Shown here: positions 49,269 through 59,069 of the stretch, piece by piece
Layout: the number at the start of each line of letters is the position of its first letter
Numbering within the stretch: position 1 is the stretch's first letter
Source: Cordia subcordata
Lineage: Eukaryota > Streptophyta > Magnoliopsida > Boraginales > Cordiaceae
Direction: 5' to 3'
DNA: 64,000 nt
Assembly: GCA_028554755.1 (NCBI GenBank)
Contig: JAPTOF010000024.1
Location: 2,480,001 to 2,544,000 of the forward strand
The notes under the pieces: model-generated
Seen by the model: only the letters and a program-made list of their open reading frames with translations
Told to the model about the DNA's origin: nothing
Databases searched by the model: none
Position numbers and translations under genes: made by a program

Positions 49269-50230
49269 TCATAAGAATATGTCTATTGTGGATCCTCTCC
49301 AACCTATTCTCATAAAGTTTGGCATTCTTATACGCTCGTGTTGATGCTTCTCCAATTCCATTAGATTAAGCTTTCTCTTCTCACCCTTTTTTGCCAAATC
49401 AAAGTTTAGGGCCTTGATTGCCCAATAAGCCTTATGTTTAAGTTCTACTAACAAGTGACAAGCTTTCCTATAAACCAACTTATACGTAGACATAGCAATA
49501 GGGGTCTTAAAAGCAGTACAGTAGGCCCACAAAGCATCATTCGACCTAATAGAACAATATCTTCTATTGGGTTTAATTGTTTTCTCTAAAATGTGCTTAA
49601 TCTCCCTATTGGACACCTCTAATTGTCCACTAGTTTACGAGTGATACGGAGTAGCAAACTTATGAATGACTAAATTTTTCCTCAACAAGGCCTCAAGTCT
49701 CTTATGACGAAAGTGCAAACCACCATCACTAATTAAGACCTTAGGGACTCCAAATCTAGAGAAAATGTTCTCCTTAATAAACTTCATCGCTACCCTATGG
49801 TTATTAGTGTGTGTGGAAATAGCCTCAACCCATTTGGACACATAGTCTACGACTACTAAAATGTATTAGTACCCAAAGAAAGTTGGAAATGGACCCATGA
49901 AATCTATACCCTAAACATAAAATAGCTCACATAGAAAAATAGGAGATAAAGGCATCATGTTTCTCCTAGAGATGGACCTGGATTGTTGACATCTAACACG
50001 CATTTTGTAATACTCTTAGGTATCCCTAAAGAGAGTGGGCCAAAATAATCCACATTGCAAGACCTCCGCGGTGGCTTTCTTTTCACTAAAATGCCCTATA
50101 CACCTCCTCATCGTGACACATACTTAACATGCTCTCGAACTCGTCCTCAGGAATACACTGGTGAATCACTTAATCCATGCATACCTTAAAAAGATAGGGA
50201 TTTTCCTAAAAGAAATGTCTTACTTGCGCT
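49269..50230 (-). pseudogene. G3 integrase (Athila-like)
   Basis: Minus-strand order: degraded zinc domain near 50050-50110, GIDFMGPFPTFFGY (first Asp) at about 49890, VSKWVEAISTHTNNHRVAMKF, then VLISDGGLHF (second Asp), then [16 protein letters not shown] (Glu), and the Athila-type C-terminal part [20 protein letters not shown]. The DDE residues are visible, but stops lie between them. It would have inserted the element DNA. Confidence 0.87.
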
Positions 50231-50879
50231 AGGAACCTATCTCTCTCTTTTCTGCCAATGGGAGGGAAAATGCCCTATGGCAAGATAATTAACAATATGA
50301 GCAAACCATGATGTGTAATGAGAGACGGCAAATAATTGCTCGTTGGGAAAGGAATCACAAAAAGGGGATGGATCATTAGAAGACTCACTAACAAGACGGG
50401 AAAGGTGATCCGCTACTAAATTCTCACTACTCTTCTTATCCCAGATTTCAATGTCCAACTCTTGAAGAATGAGCGATCATGTAATCAAGTGAGGTTTAGA
50501 CTCTTTCTTAGCTAACAAATACCTCAATGTTGCATGATCGGTGTAGACAATCATTTTGGACCTTAAGATGTATGACCTAAACTTGTCAAGAGAGAGTACA
50601 ATGCTAGAAGCTCCTTTTCTGTGGTTGTGTAGTTCTTTTGTGCCTTATCAAGAGTCATACTAGCATAAGACACTGCATGGGCCATTCTATCACGTCTTTG
50701 GCCTAAAACAACACCTACCACATAATCAGATGCATCACACATAACCTTAAATGAGAGATTGTAATTAGGTGGTTGGATGATTGGAAAGGAAGACAATAAG
50801 GATTTAAGCCTATTGAAAGCTCTAACATACTCATCATCAAACTCAAAGGGAACATCCTATGCTAAAAGACTAGACAAGG
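50231..50879 (-). pseudogene. G3 RNase H
   Basis: Readable: FKVMCDASDYVVGVVLGQRRD (first Asp), [26 protein letters not shown] (Glu), then, after a break at about 50563, MDIEIWDKKSSENLVADHLSRL (last Asp). It is split by stops and a frameshift. Confidence 0.85.
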
Positions 50880-51299
50880 GCATGCTACATGGCTAAAATC
50901 CTTAATGAACCTATGATAGAATTCTATATGGCCTAGAAAAGATCTAACATCTTTAACACACTTAAAGACAGGCAATTTCTCCATCAATTCTACCTTAGCC
51001 AAGTCAACTTTAATACTAATAGTTGAAACTATGTGATCCAAAACTATCCCTCATTGCATCATGAAATAGGATTTTTCCCAACTTAACACTAAGTTCTTCT
51101 CCATACAATGATTTAAGATTAAAGAGCGGTGAGTCAAGTACTCATCAAAGCTATCACTGAAGACTGAGAAGTCATACATGAAGATCTCTAAATGCTTCTC
51201 CATCTTGTCACTAAAAATGGCCATCATACGTATCTGAAATGTCACTAAGGCATTACATAGACCGAAGGGCATCCTCTTATTGGCAGAAGTGCCATAGGG
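50880..51299 (-). pseudogene. G3 reverse transcriptase, C-terminal half (catalytic DD altered)
   Basis: Begins PYGTSANKRMPFGLCNALVTF in the codons next to the solo LTR, then IFSDKMEKHLEIFMYDFSVF and WEKSYFMMQ. The Athila catalytic motif FMDDFSVF reads FMYDFSVF here, so the first catalytic Asp is lost. It joins in frame to 53430-53661 once the solo LTR is removed. Confidence 0.87.
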
Positions 51300-51304
51300 A
51301 CCAG

Positions 51305-53424
51305 TGATGTGTTGTTTTCGTGTGTGACTTTTCATTGTATTTTTATACTATTTTGAGGTGTTTTGTGCTCTATTAGGTGTATTAGTATAGCATTTATATC
51401 ATACTTGAGCATATTAGGCTTTAAATGTCTATAGTTGTGCTTAAAGCATAAATGCTATGCTAAAGTGCACTTAACTTGTCTTTTAGGTGAGATTTGGAAC
51501 AATGCTTGGAGCTTAAAATGATTAAGATGTGATGATAAAGCCAAGCCAAAGGTGTTTTGGAAGAGATGAAAGCAAGAAGGTTGCATTTGCAAGTTCCCGG
51601 ACGAAATCGAGCGCAACGGGAGCCAAATTTGGAGCTTGCAACCAAAGGGGACATAGACTAAGTTTGGACATGTTTATAGGGTGAAAAAGATGAATAAAAA
51701 TATCTTGGGAGATTTCCAAAAGTGATACGAAGCCATAGAAAAAAACCGCAGGCGAATTGGAGCCAAAATGAAACCAAATAGAGCATAACAAGAAGAGCCG
51801 ACTAAGTACCCTTCAAAGAACCAGTGCACCAGCTCACTAGGCCGGTAAAACCAGTGAGCAACCCTCCTTTGGTAGAATTGAGGTCCCTTGGTACCAGTGC
51901 ACTGGTTAGGTGCTCCGGTGGTCACAGAAAATTGGCTATATAAGCCTTCTTTTGGCCATTTTATAGGAGAATAAGTCATATTCTTTCACACCCATCTCCC
52001 GAAACCCTAATCCTCTCATCTCCCACCTCTCACACACTTTTCCATACACCAAAGCACTTTGGAATCAAGCCTCTAAGAGGATCAAACACAAGGATTTGGG
52101 CATAGCTCTTGGATTGTAAAGATATGGCTTTGGATAAAAGGGTAACTTCTTTGTCTCTCTTTTATCCTATGTTAATGTATGTTTGATTAGAGCTATGTAA
52201 GGTGATTTACTCTTGTATTATGAATGATTATTACATTATTGTTATAGGAATTTGATGGATTTATATATATGCTTGTGCTTAGGGTTTTGATTGGCAAATT
52301 TACATTTATGTCTATGTGTTTGTATAAATGGCTCAATGATGTAGCATATGTATATTAAAGTCTATTTTGCAATTAACCATTTCTAGATCATTATGCTAGC
52401 ATGTCTATGTGTTTGTGTGGTGATTACATGAAGTGGCCATGCTTATATACATGTCTATATATATTTATATATGTGTGTTTGCATATCAAATAGCATAAAT
52501 AACTTCTATTGCATACATGTTGGGTGCCATTGCTTAAATTGGTGTAATCTAAGCATGTCTATGTGTTTAATAGTAGAATGTACCAGTGTGTTCTCAAATG
52601 CCATACCGTAGATATGTTTGCTATGCCCTTTAATGTCAATTTTCGCTATTGTGATACGATCGATGGTGCACAACTAGTAACTAGTCTAGGTTGAGTCCCT
52701 TTTGGCTTTAAATCCAATCCACAAGAGTCCGGATAGGTTTAGTTGACCTCAGTTCACTTAGGAAGGCTAGTTAGTCCACCCTAACACCTTAGGTTCATAA
52801 AGACCACGTCGTAGCTCTAAGTGAGGCGAAGCTTAGAGACAGACTCGCACCAAGTCCTAGGGCAAGATTGAGGAACTAATTAGTGGACTAAGTGCTAGGG
52901 TTAAATCGATCTGCATTCACCTAAAACCTTATTGGCTAGCCCTAATTCCTAAGTCATAAAGACCACGCCATACTGCTAAGCATCGCCACTTAGGGATAGA
53001 CCCACACTGAGGCTTAGGGTACTAATTAGGAGGCTAACTGCAGGTCTAGATTAGAGCACTTAGTATAATCCATCGAGTAACCCTAGAAAGATGTAGTAAT
53101 CACCCATATGCAAGACATAATCACCCTAGTTCCCCATTTTCGACGTTTAACTCCCTTAGATTGCTTGATTCCCTCATCACATACAAATACCTTTTATTTT
53201 CTTGTTTTAGCTTAGATTTTCCTTTCCCAAGCTCCCTTCAAATCAAAAACCCAAAAAATATTGTAGGTAAGAACCCAACACGTAGCTTCTTAGGACACAA
53301 ATAGCTTAGGACACCTTACGCATTACGCCTCCCTGTGGATTCGACCCCGTACTCGCACACACTGTGCTACAAGCGACCCGTGCGCTTGCGGGCAATTTAG
53401 GCTTGTGCTTACGAAAAGCGATCA
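51305..53424 (+). mobile_element. Solo Athila-type LTR inside G3 RT (2120 bp)
   Basis: It starts TGATGTGTTGTTTTCG and ends AAAGCGATCA. Flanks are ACCAG (51300-51304) and ACAAG (53425-53429), a target duplication with one change. The host frame (EKTIFTC / PYGTSAN) is restored on removal. It lacks the GGTCGACCGG palindromes; in the same place it has ACCAGTGCACTGGT (51893-51906) and relatives, then the TATA box TATATAA at 51937-51943. One degenerate hairpin is at about 52702. Confidence 0.92.
51825..51943 (+). promoter_or_regulatory. LTR promoter with alternative palindromes (ACCAGTGCACTGGT) and TATA box
   Basis: ACCAGTGCACTGGT at 51893-51906 is a perfect 14-bp palindrome; partial copies (CCAGTGCACCAG, ACCAGTGAGC) lie from 51825. 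TATATAA at 51937-51943 follows 31 bp later. The position equals that of the GGTCGACCGG cluster in the other LTRs. Confidence 0.6.
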
Positions 53425-53429
53425 ACAAG

Positions 53430-53661
53430 TAAATATGGTCTTCTCCTGGTTCACGGGAAACATGAGGATCTGATTATAACCCAAATAGCCATCTAGAAAA
53501 CAATAGTAGTTTTGCCCAGTTACTCTATCTAAAATCCAGTCTAGAAAAGGCAACGAAAAATGATCCTTCCTAGTTTTGAAGTTGAGAGTCCTATAGTCAA
53601 TACAAACTCTCCAACCTGTAAGAGTACGCGTGGGAATAAGCACTTCTTTCTCATTCTCCAC
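53430..53661 (-). pseudogene. G3 reverse transcriptase, N-terminal half
   Basis: Minus strand: EVLIPTRTLTGWRVCIDYRT, RKDHFSLPFLDWILDRVTG, YYCFLDGYLGYNQI, NQEKTIFTC. This is the fingers-palm region of Athila RT. It is preceded by a stop and followed by the solo LTR. Confidence 0.88.
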
Positions 53662-53670
53662 AATTGTGAT

Positions 53671-54531
53671 CTAGGACCTCTTAGAGGCTACTTGGACCGG
53701 ACTAACCCACTCACTACCAGAGATAGGATAGATAATGCCTGTATTTAATAGCTTAATGATCTCATTCTTAACTACTTTGCTCATGTGTGGGTTTAGCCTC
53801 CTTTGTATCTCCCTCAAAAGAACAAATCCATCTTCAAGAGGAATGCGATGCACGTAAACCGAAGGGTCTATGCCTTTCAAATCATCAATTTTCCACCCTA
53901 TAGCTTTTCTATATTTCCTAAGAATCTCTAAGATATGCCCATCATGCTCTCTAGAAAGATTGGAATCTACAATAACCAGAAGGATTTTACTAGGCCCTAG
54001 AAAAGCATACTTTAAATGCTCGGGAAGAGGTTTGAGCTCTAAAGATAGGCTACACTCAACCAAGAGAGACTCACCCTCAACAACATCAACAGGGACATCA
54101 CTAAAATCAAGACCGAAAAGAATAACCTCAAGCAACTTATCAATCATGAAATCCTTAACTAAGGAAGTGGAAGCTATATATTTCTGCTCTAAGGTCTCCA
54201 AATCAAAGCTAGTCAACAACTCTTCAAATTTCCTCAAATCTTCTTCATCGGTCATAGTCTTCTTTACAAAGTCTTCAATGCAGAAATCGATCACATAAAC
54301 TCCAAAGCACTCCTCTCTATCCTCTTCTCCTCCTGCACTAACCCTACTCATCACCTCGGCAACTTTCATTGTAGACCTCACGTTCTCAAATTTCATCTTT
54401 AATAAGCCCGACCTATAATAAATAATGGCATTCGCAGTAGCAAGGAAGAGGTGACCTAAGAGAACGGGTGTAGGATGTTTAGAGTCATGCCCTGCATCTA
54501 TTTCAAGCACTATGAAATCTACGGGGTACAC
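53671..54531 (-). pseudogene. G3 protease-RT linker (286-codon open frame)
   Basis: The longest open frame of G3. It starts YPVDFIVLEIDAGHDSKHPTPVLLGHLFL, the end of the Athila protease domain, continues with a variable acidic linker, and ends LNPHMSKVVKNEIIKLLNTGIIYPIS and WVSPVQVASK, the RT start. A stop then separates it from 53661. Athila pol normally reads through this region as one polyprotein. Confidence 0.85.
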
Positions 54532-54543
54532 AAACTTACCTAC

Positions 54544-54825
54544 CTAGACGAGCACATCTTCTACCACTCCCTTAGGTCTTTTCTCAGGCATGTCAGCTAG
54601 CTGAAGAGTAATATGCATAGGGGACAAGTCTCCTAAACCTAGTTGCTGGTAGACTGAGTAGGAAATAAGGTCCACATTGGATCTTAAGTGTAGCAAGGCA
54701 TGATCAATCTGAGTATCTCGGATCTTACAAGGAATGATGAAAGCTCTAGGGTCACTCATCTGAGCTGGAAGGCCTGAGGTACAAATGCTACTTACCTTCT
54801 CTATGAGCTTCACCTTCTTAGGCAT
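54544..54825 (-). pseudogene. G3 aspartic protease (active site altered)
   Basis: AFIIPCKIRDTQIDHALL is followed by HLRSNVDLISYSVYQQLGLG. Athila proteases have a D-L-G-A motif at this place; here the Asp and Gly are His and Arg, so it cannot work. It ends GVVEDVLV at the join to the linker frame, with one stop between. Confidence 0.85.
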
Positions 54826-56723
54826 GTTCGAGACTCAATGCTTCCTAGTACAAAGATCCTTAAAGAAATAGAATGGATGAAATCTATCAAAGGAAGATTG
54901 ATCTTAAGGTCCTTAAGATGCGCTAGGACTTTGAGAAATCTAGTATCCTTACTAGATGAAAGCCTCTCTAAAGTGGATGGGTAAGGCACTCTAGGCTCAA
55001 CACCTCTACACTCATGGGGATCATCAATAGGCTCTTTTTCCTCCTGATATGGGCGGGAAGTGCTACTCTTACCATGTTCTCTCATGGGCTCAACTCTCTA
55101 AACAAGATCTCTCTCTGCAGGGCTACAATTAGGTTTTTTAGACTCAGAACGACTACTAAGTGTAGGCACTGCATATTCAACTTCTACTCTATTATCCGCT
55201 ATCCTACCATTCTTGAAAGTGGTGACAGCCTTAGCCTAGGCCTGAGAAGGATAAGTGGTATTAGTGGAGGAACAAGACTGGACTTTAGGGTTCACCTCCA
55301 GCTAAGAAAGTAACTTCTCGGGATCTCCAGTGCTCAATTGCATGGAAAATTGTCCTAACTGGGTATCTACCCTACCCTGATAACTTTCTATCTGTCACCT
55401 ATAACTAGCTCACTCTTATTGCATTAAATGAAATATCTTCTCAATCCTATCATTGCTAGTGGGTTGGCTGCTAGAGGGAGCAGGGTGTGCCCATGGCTGA
55501 AGAATACTAAGAACATAAGTTGATTGACATGGTAAAACCCTGGAGCGATAATAGGACGAGGTCGCTAGTGGAGTGGGGCTTGGGGCTGGGAATAAGACTC
55601 ATGTTGACCTTGTTTCCAAGAAAACTTTGGGTTATCCTTTCAACCCAGATTGTACATGTTAGAGTACAAATTGTACTCACGAGAATATCCCCGTGTAGCA
55701 CACATTTACCCTCACATGAACTTAGGAAACTAGGGTGCTAGGGGACAAGGTATGGTCTCGTGAGATGACTTAAAACACAACGCACATACCTTAACTACCG
55801 AAGGGGTGGAGAAAGAACCTATGGAACTAGTCCTATGACTGTGAGAGGGAAGAGACAAAGAAATGAATTGATCTAACTTATTCGTGAGTGCCTCTACCTT
55901 AGCGGGCAAATCTAAAGAAACTTTTACATTATGAACACCTCTTCTATTCACTCCTCGACTACACCTATCCATAGCTGAACTTTGGAAAGAGTTCTCGGCC
56001 AACAAGTCCATTTTCACCCATGCCTCACTCGCCTTTAAATTATAGAATCCATCACCAAAGGCGAGATTAACCATTATCCTATTTTGTTCATTTAATCCTC
56101 GAAAGAAATATTAAAGTAGGTCATGATTATCATAACCGTGGTGAAGACATTATCTAAGAAGGTCATTGAACCTCTCCCAAGCCTTATGAAAGGACTCTAA
56201 ATCATGTTAGGAGAATGTGATAATAAAAGTCCTAAGGTCGGCCATCTTGGCCATGGGAAAGAACTTTTGGTAGAACCTAGATTGAAGCTCAGTCCATGAT
56301 GTGATACAACCACTAGGTAAAGAATGAAACCAATAATTAGCCTTATCCGTAAGGGAGGACGGAAATAACTAAAGATGACCTCTTGAGACACATTGCGATC
56401 ACAAAGGGTAGAACTCATTTCAACAAAATCGGTGATGTGGTCCAAAGGACTGTCATTGTTCCTTGCGTAGAAAGAGGGAGCATAGCCAACATGTTAGGCT
56501 TAATCTCAAAATTTTCCTTCCTCAACCCAAGAATATTAATAGCCAAGTTAGGCTTGAAGGCATTAGGGAGAAAGAATTCCCTAGGTGTCAACTCATCGTC
56601 TATGGGTGGGTTCAGTCTAAGGGGCTTTTGCTTAAAATGATCTAGGGCTTGATGCCTATAGTGATCATGCTGTGGAAAAGGATTCATAAAGGGAATAGGA
56701 GAATGGTTATTTGGTTCGGCCAT
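54810..56723 (-). pseudogene. G3 gag (Athila-like)
   Basis: It begins MAEPNNHSPIPFMNPFP at 56723. It runs in broken frames through PPIDDELTPREFFLP, NMLAMLPLSTQG, DHITDFVEMSSTLC, FFPMAKMADLR, a part with LAFGDGFYNLKASEAW, and a zinc knuckle of CX2CX4HX4C form (CALCFKSSHETIPC) near 55755-55800, then a C-terminal part with LKINLPLIDFIHSI. Many stops. It would have formed the capsid. Confidence 0.83.
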
Positions 56724-57120
56724 CTCCTCAAGAAGATCTCTTAAATTCCTAAAGTGTCATACAATCCTATAAGGTTTGAGATTAAATGGAACTAAGGGAT
56801 TCCTAAAGGATCTCCTACCAAGCATGCAACACTATCCTAACTCCAGCCACTTTAACCCTCGAAACTTCAACAATAACCTAAAACTACAACAACAAAGCCA
56901 TAAACCAAGAGAGCTTACTAAAAGCAAGAACAAAAGCTAAAACAAATTGAGAAAGCAAAACAAGCAAACTATGCTAAGTATAGAAAGTAAACATAAAAAA
57001 GATCAAAGAAACTAAACGCAAAGCAAGATAGACAACTATAAAACAAGCTAACAAAATAAAGCAGAACAAACAAACGAGCAACTACTAAAACACACAAGCA
57101 ACGAATGTAAACCATCGTGC
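56724..57120 (-). other. G3 leader
   Basis: A-rich non-coding sequence (on plus) between primer site and gag start. Nothing else recognised. Confidence 0.6.
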
Positions 57121-57140
57121 CTTCCCAACAACAACGCTAA
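57121..57140 (-). other. G3 primer-binding site (tRNA-Asp type)
   Basis: On the minus strand TTAGCGTTGTTGTTGGGAAG follows the LTR after five bases. It matches the Asp-tRNA site TTGGCGCCGTTGCCGGGGA with only C-to-T or G-to-A changes, which fits methylation decay. Asp primer sites are typical for Athila. Confidence 0.75.
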
Positions 57141-57145
57141 GAACT

Positions 57146-58157
57146 TGATGTCCCTTTAAGGTGCAAGCCCTAAAAGACCTACAAGCATATGGATCGTGCA
57201 ATATAGTATGCATTAATGTGGGGGTCGGACTACAAGAAAGCGTGAAATGTAGAAGAATCCTATACTAGTGTGTTATAGAAAAGCCTAAAAAGAAACCTAA
57301 ACTAAGCATATTTTTGTACTTTTGGATTTTTGAGAGCTAAAGGGAAAATAAAAGGGACTACACTGTGAATTATAGAAAGGAAAAACGGTAACTAAGCTAA
57401 CCTAATAGGGATTAGACCAATGGGAAGGTGGTAGGATGACCTATACTTATGAATGGGTGACTTTCTACCTCTTTACTATGAGATTTGAAGATTGGCTTAT
57501 CGAAGTGATGCTCTAATACTAAGCAACTAGCTAGTATCCTAATTACACCTTATGACTCAGTGCCGGTCTGTTCCTAAGCATACACAATTAGAGCTACGGC
57601 ATGGTCTTATGTACCTAATGTCAAAGAAAGGACTAAAAAGCTACCTAGCTTTCCTAAACCAATCCTTCCCTAGCTCTAAAACTATTGGTTGGATTTAAAA
57701 ACCAAAGCCTAGGGTGACTACGGTCGACCAAACCCCACCCAGACTCCTATTAGCTGGATTTAAAGCTAAAGGATCTCGAACTAGGCTAGTCTAGACTTAA
57801 GCTTCATTGATCTAGGGACACAAAAGTAGATTGAAGCATTAAGAGCACAATCTACATGTTCTAAGGTAAGGTGTTCTGAATATGTCAACTTATTCACTAT
57901 CCAAACATCAACAAGTCTGATTTGAACCACTGAGAATAATTGGGAATCAATATGCAATAAGATTGGAGCTATATTCACTTGTATGCGCTTAGGCTAATCA
58001 AGTTTGATTGGATCTATATTGACCTTTAAACTCAACTATGTACAATTATATGTGCTTAGGCTAATCTCCTAGCATAAGTATTATACTAATGCATCTCTTA
58101 AAGCTTAAAATACCTCTTAAACATAGGCAAACAACAATGCAAATACATACAAAAACA
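57146..58157 (-). repeat. G3 Athila 5' LTR, internally deleted and end-truncated
   Basis: On plus it starts TGATGTCCC next to the primer site. It carries the U5 tail, hairpins at 57685-57769, then jumps from R-U5 sequence to U3 start at about 58020; the palindrome and TATA part is missing. The outermost 10 or so bases of the LTR (TGATGTGTTG) are gone where it meets a copia LTR piece. Confidence 0.8.
57685..57769 (-). other. Pair of conserved LTR hairpins with changed stems
   Basis: 57685-57705 has stem TTGGTT/AACCAA; 57750-57769 has TTAGCT/AGCTAA. Both differ from the common TTGGCT/AGCCAA by double changes that keep pairing. Loops keep GGATTTAA. Confidence 0.7.
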
Positions 58158-58364
58158 ACTAGACTTGGAGCTACTGTCTATCTAGCCTCGCTGCACACCC
58201 AAGTCCTTAGTTAATATCATTGGGCTTTTATACATTGCATCAATGCACAATAGAGAGAATATAGTGTGCAAAACTCAACCATATTAACTAAAACATAAGT
58301 GTGTTATATCTAGTATCCAGTAAACATCCTGTACTTGTGGTTTTTGGGGCATACAAACCCAACA
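58158..58364 (-). mobile_element. Copia LTR fragment, outer 5' end
   Basis: In sense it begins TGTTGGGTTTGTATGCCCC at 58364. It matches the first 200 bp of the LTR at 44630-46368 (GCTGCACACCCAAG, ATATCATTGG). About 1 kb of LTR that should lie between it and 46640-47069 is missing, on the two sides of G3. Confidence 0.75.
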
Positions 58365-59069
58365 TCAATTTGTTAGACAATGTGAAATTTGCCAAAAATA
58401 TAAAGGGGAGACTATGGCTACCCATGGTTTGCTGTAGCCTCTTCCTATTTGTGACAAGGCATGAAAAGACATAAGCATGGATTTTATGGAAGGACTGTCT
58501 AGATCACAAGGCTATTTTATCATATTAGTGGCAGTGGATAGGCTTACTAAGTATGCCTATTACATGGGGTTAGCTTACCCTTATACTACAACTAGAGTTG
58601 CTAAAATCTTCTTAGATAATGTGTATAAACTACATGATTTTTGCCATAGACTATAATGAGTGATAGGGGCACTATTTTTATTAGCAAATTCTGGCAAAAA
58701 CTCTTTTCTACCCAAGAAGTTACTTTACACCATTTCACTACCTACCATCCCCAAACACATGGTTAAACTGAGATAGTATATAGATGCTTAAAGGCTTATC
58801 TAAGAGACGTGGTAGGGGACAGACCTAGGGAATAGTTTAGCTGGTTGTCTCTAGTTGAGTGGTGGTATAACACCATATGTTATTCAGCTATAAAGATGAC
58901 ACTACATGAAGCACTATATAGGTAGAAATCTTTTCTACTTATGCCCTATGTCCCTCCTCATACTTTTAATGGTAAAAGAGGTAGACAAATCATTGCAAAC
59001 GAAGGAATCTACTATCTGGCTTTTGAAATCTCACCAAGCTATTACTCAAAATAGAATGCAACAGCAACT
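58365..59069 (+). pseudogene. G1 integrase, C-terminal part
   Basis: It continues 20517 after the compound insertion: QFVRQCEICQKYKGE (the CC of the zinc domain), ISMDFMEGLSRSQGYF (first Asp), ILVAVDRLTKYAYYMGLAYP, then several frames containing a decayed SDR-type motif and a PQTHG/TE-like motif. It ends at QNRMQQQ where a SIRE-like LTR begins. The rest of G1, including its 3' LTR, must lie beyond the window. Confidence 0.85.

Larger units (their letters stand above)
20518..58364. mobile_element. Compound nested retrotransposon insertion in G1 integrase
   Basis: The whole 37,847-bp block sits between two copies of TCAAT (20513-20517 and 58365-58369), and the G1 reading resumes in frame across it. 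The right edge is a copia-type LTR start on the minus strand (TGTTGGG when read from 58364). The left edge begins TGAATGAAC. It therefore started as one LTR-retrotransposon insertion that later received everything listed below. The left LTR end does not clearly match the right family, so the founder element is not fully identified. Confidence 0.75.

Noticed and set aside
53870..54298. 142-codon plus-strand open frame
   Set aside because: It is the antisense shadow of the 286-codon G3 protease-RT linker frame.
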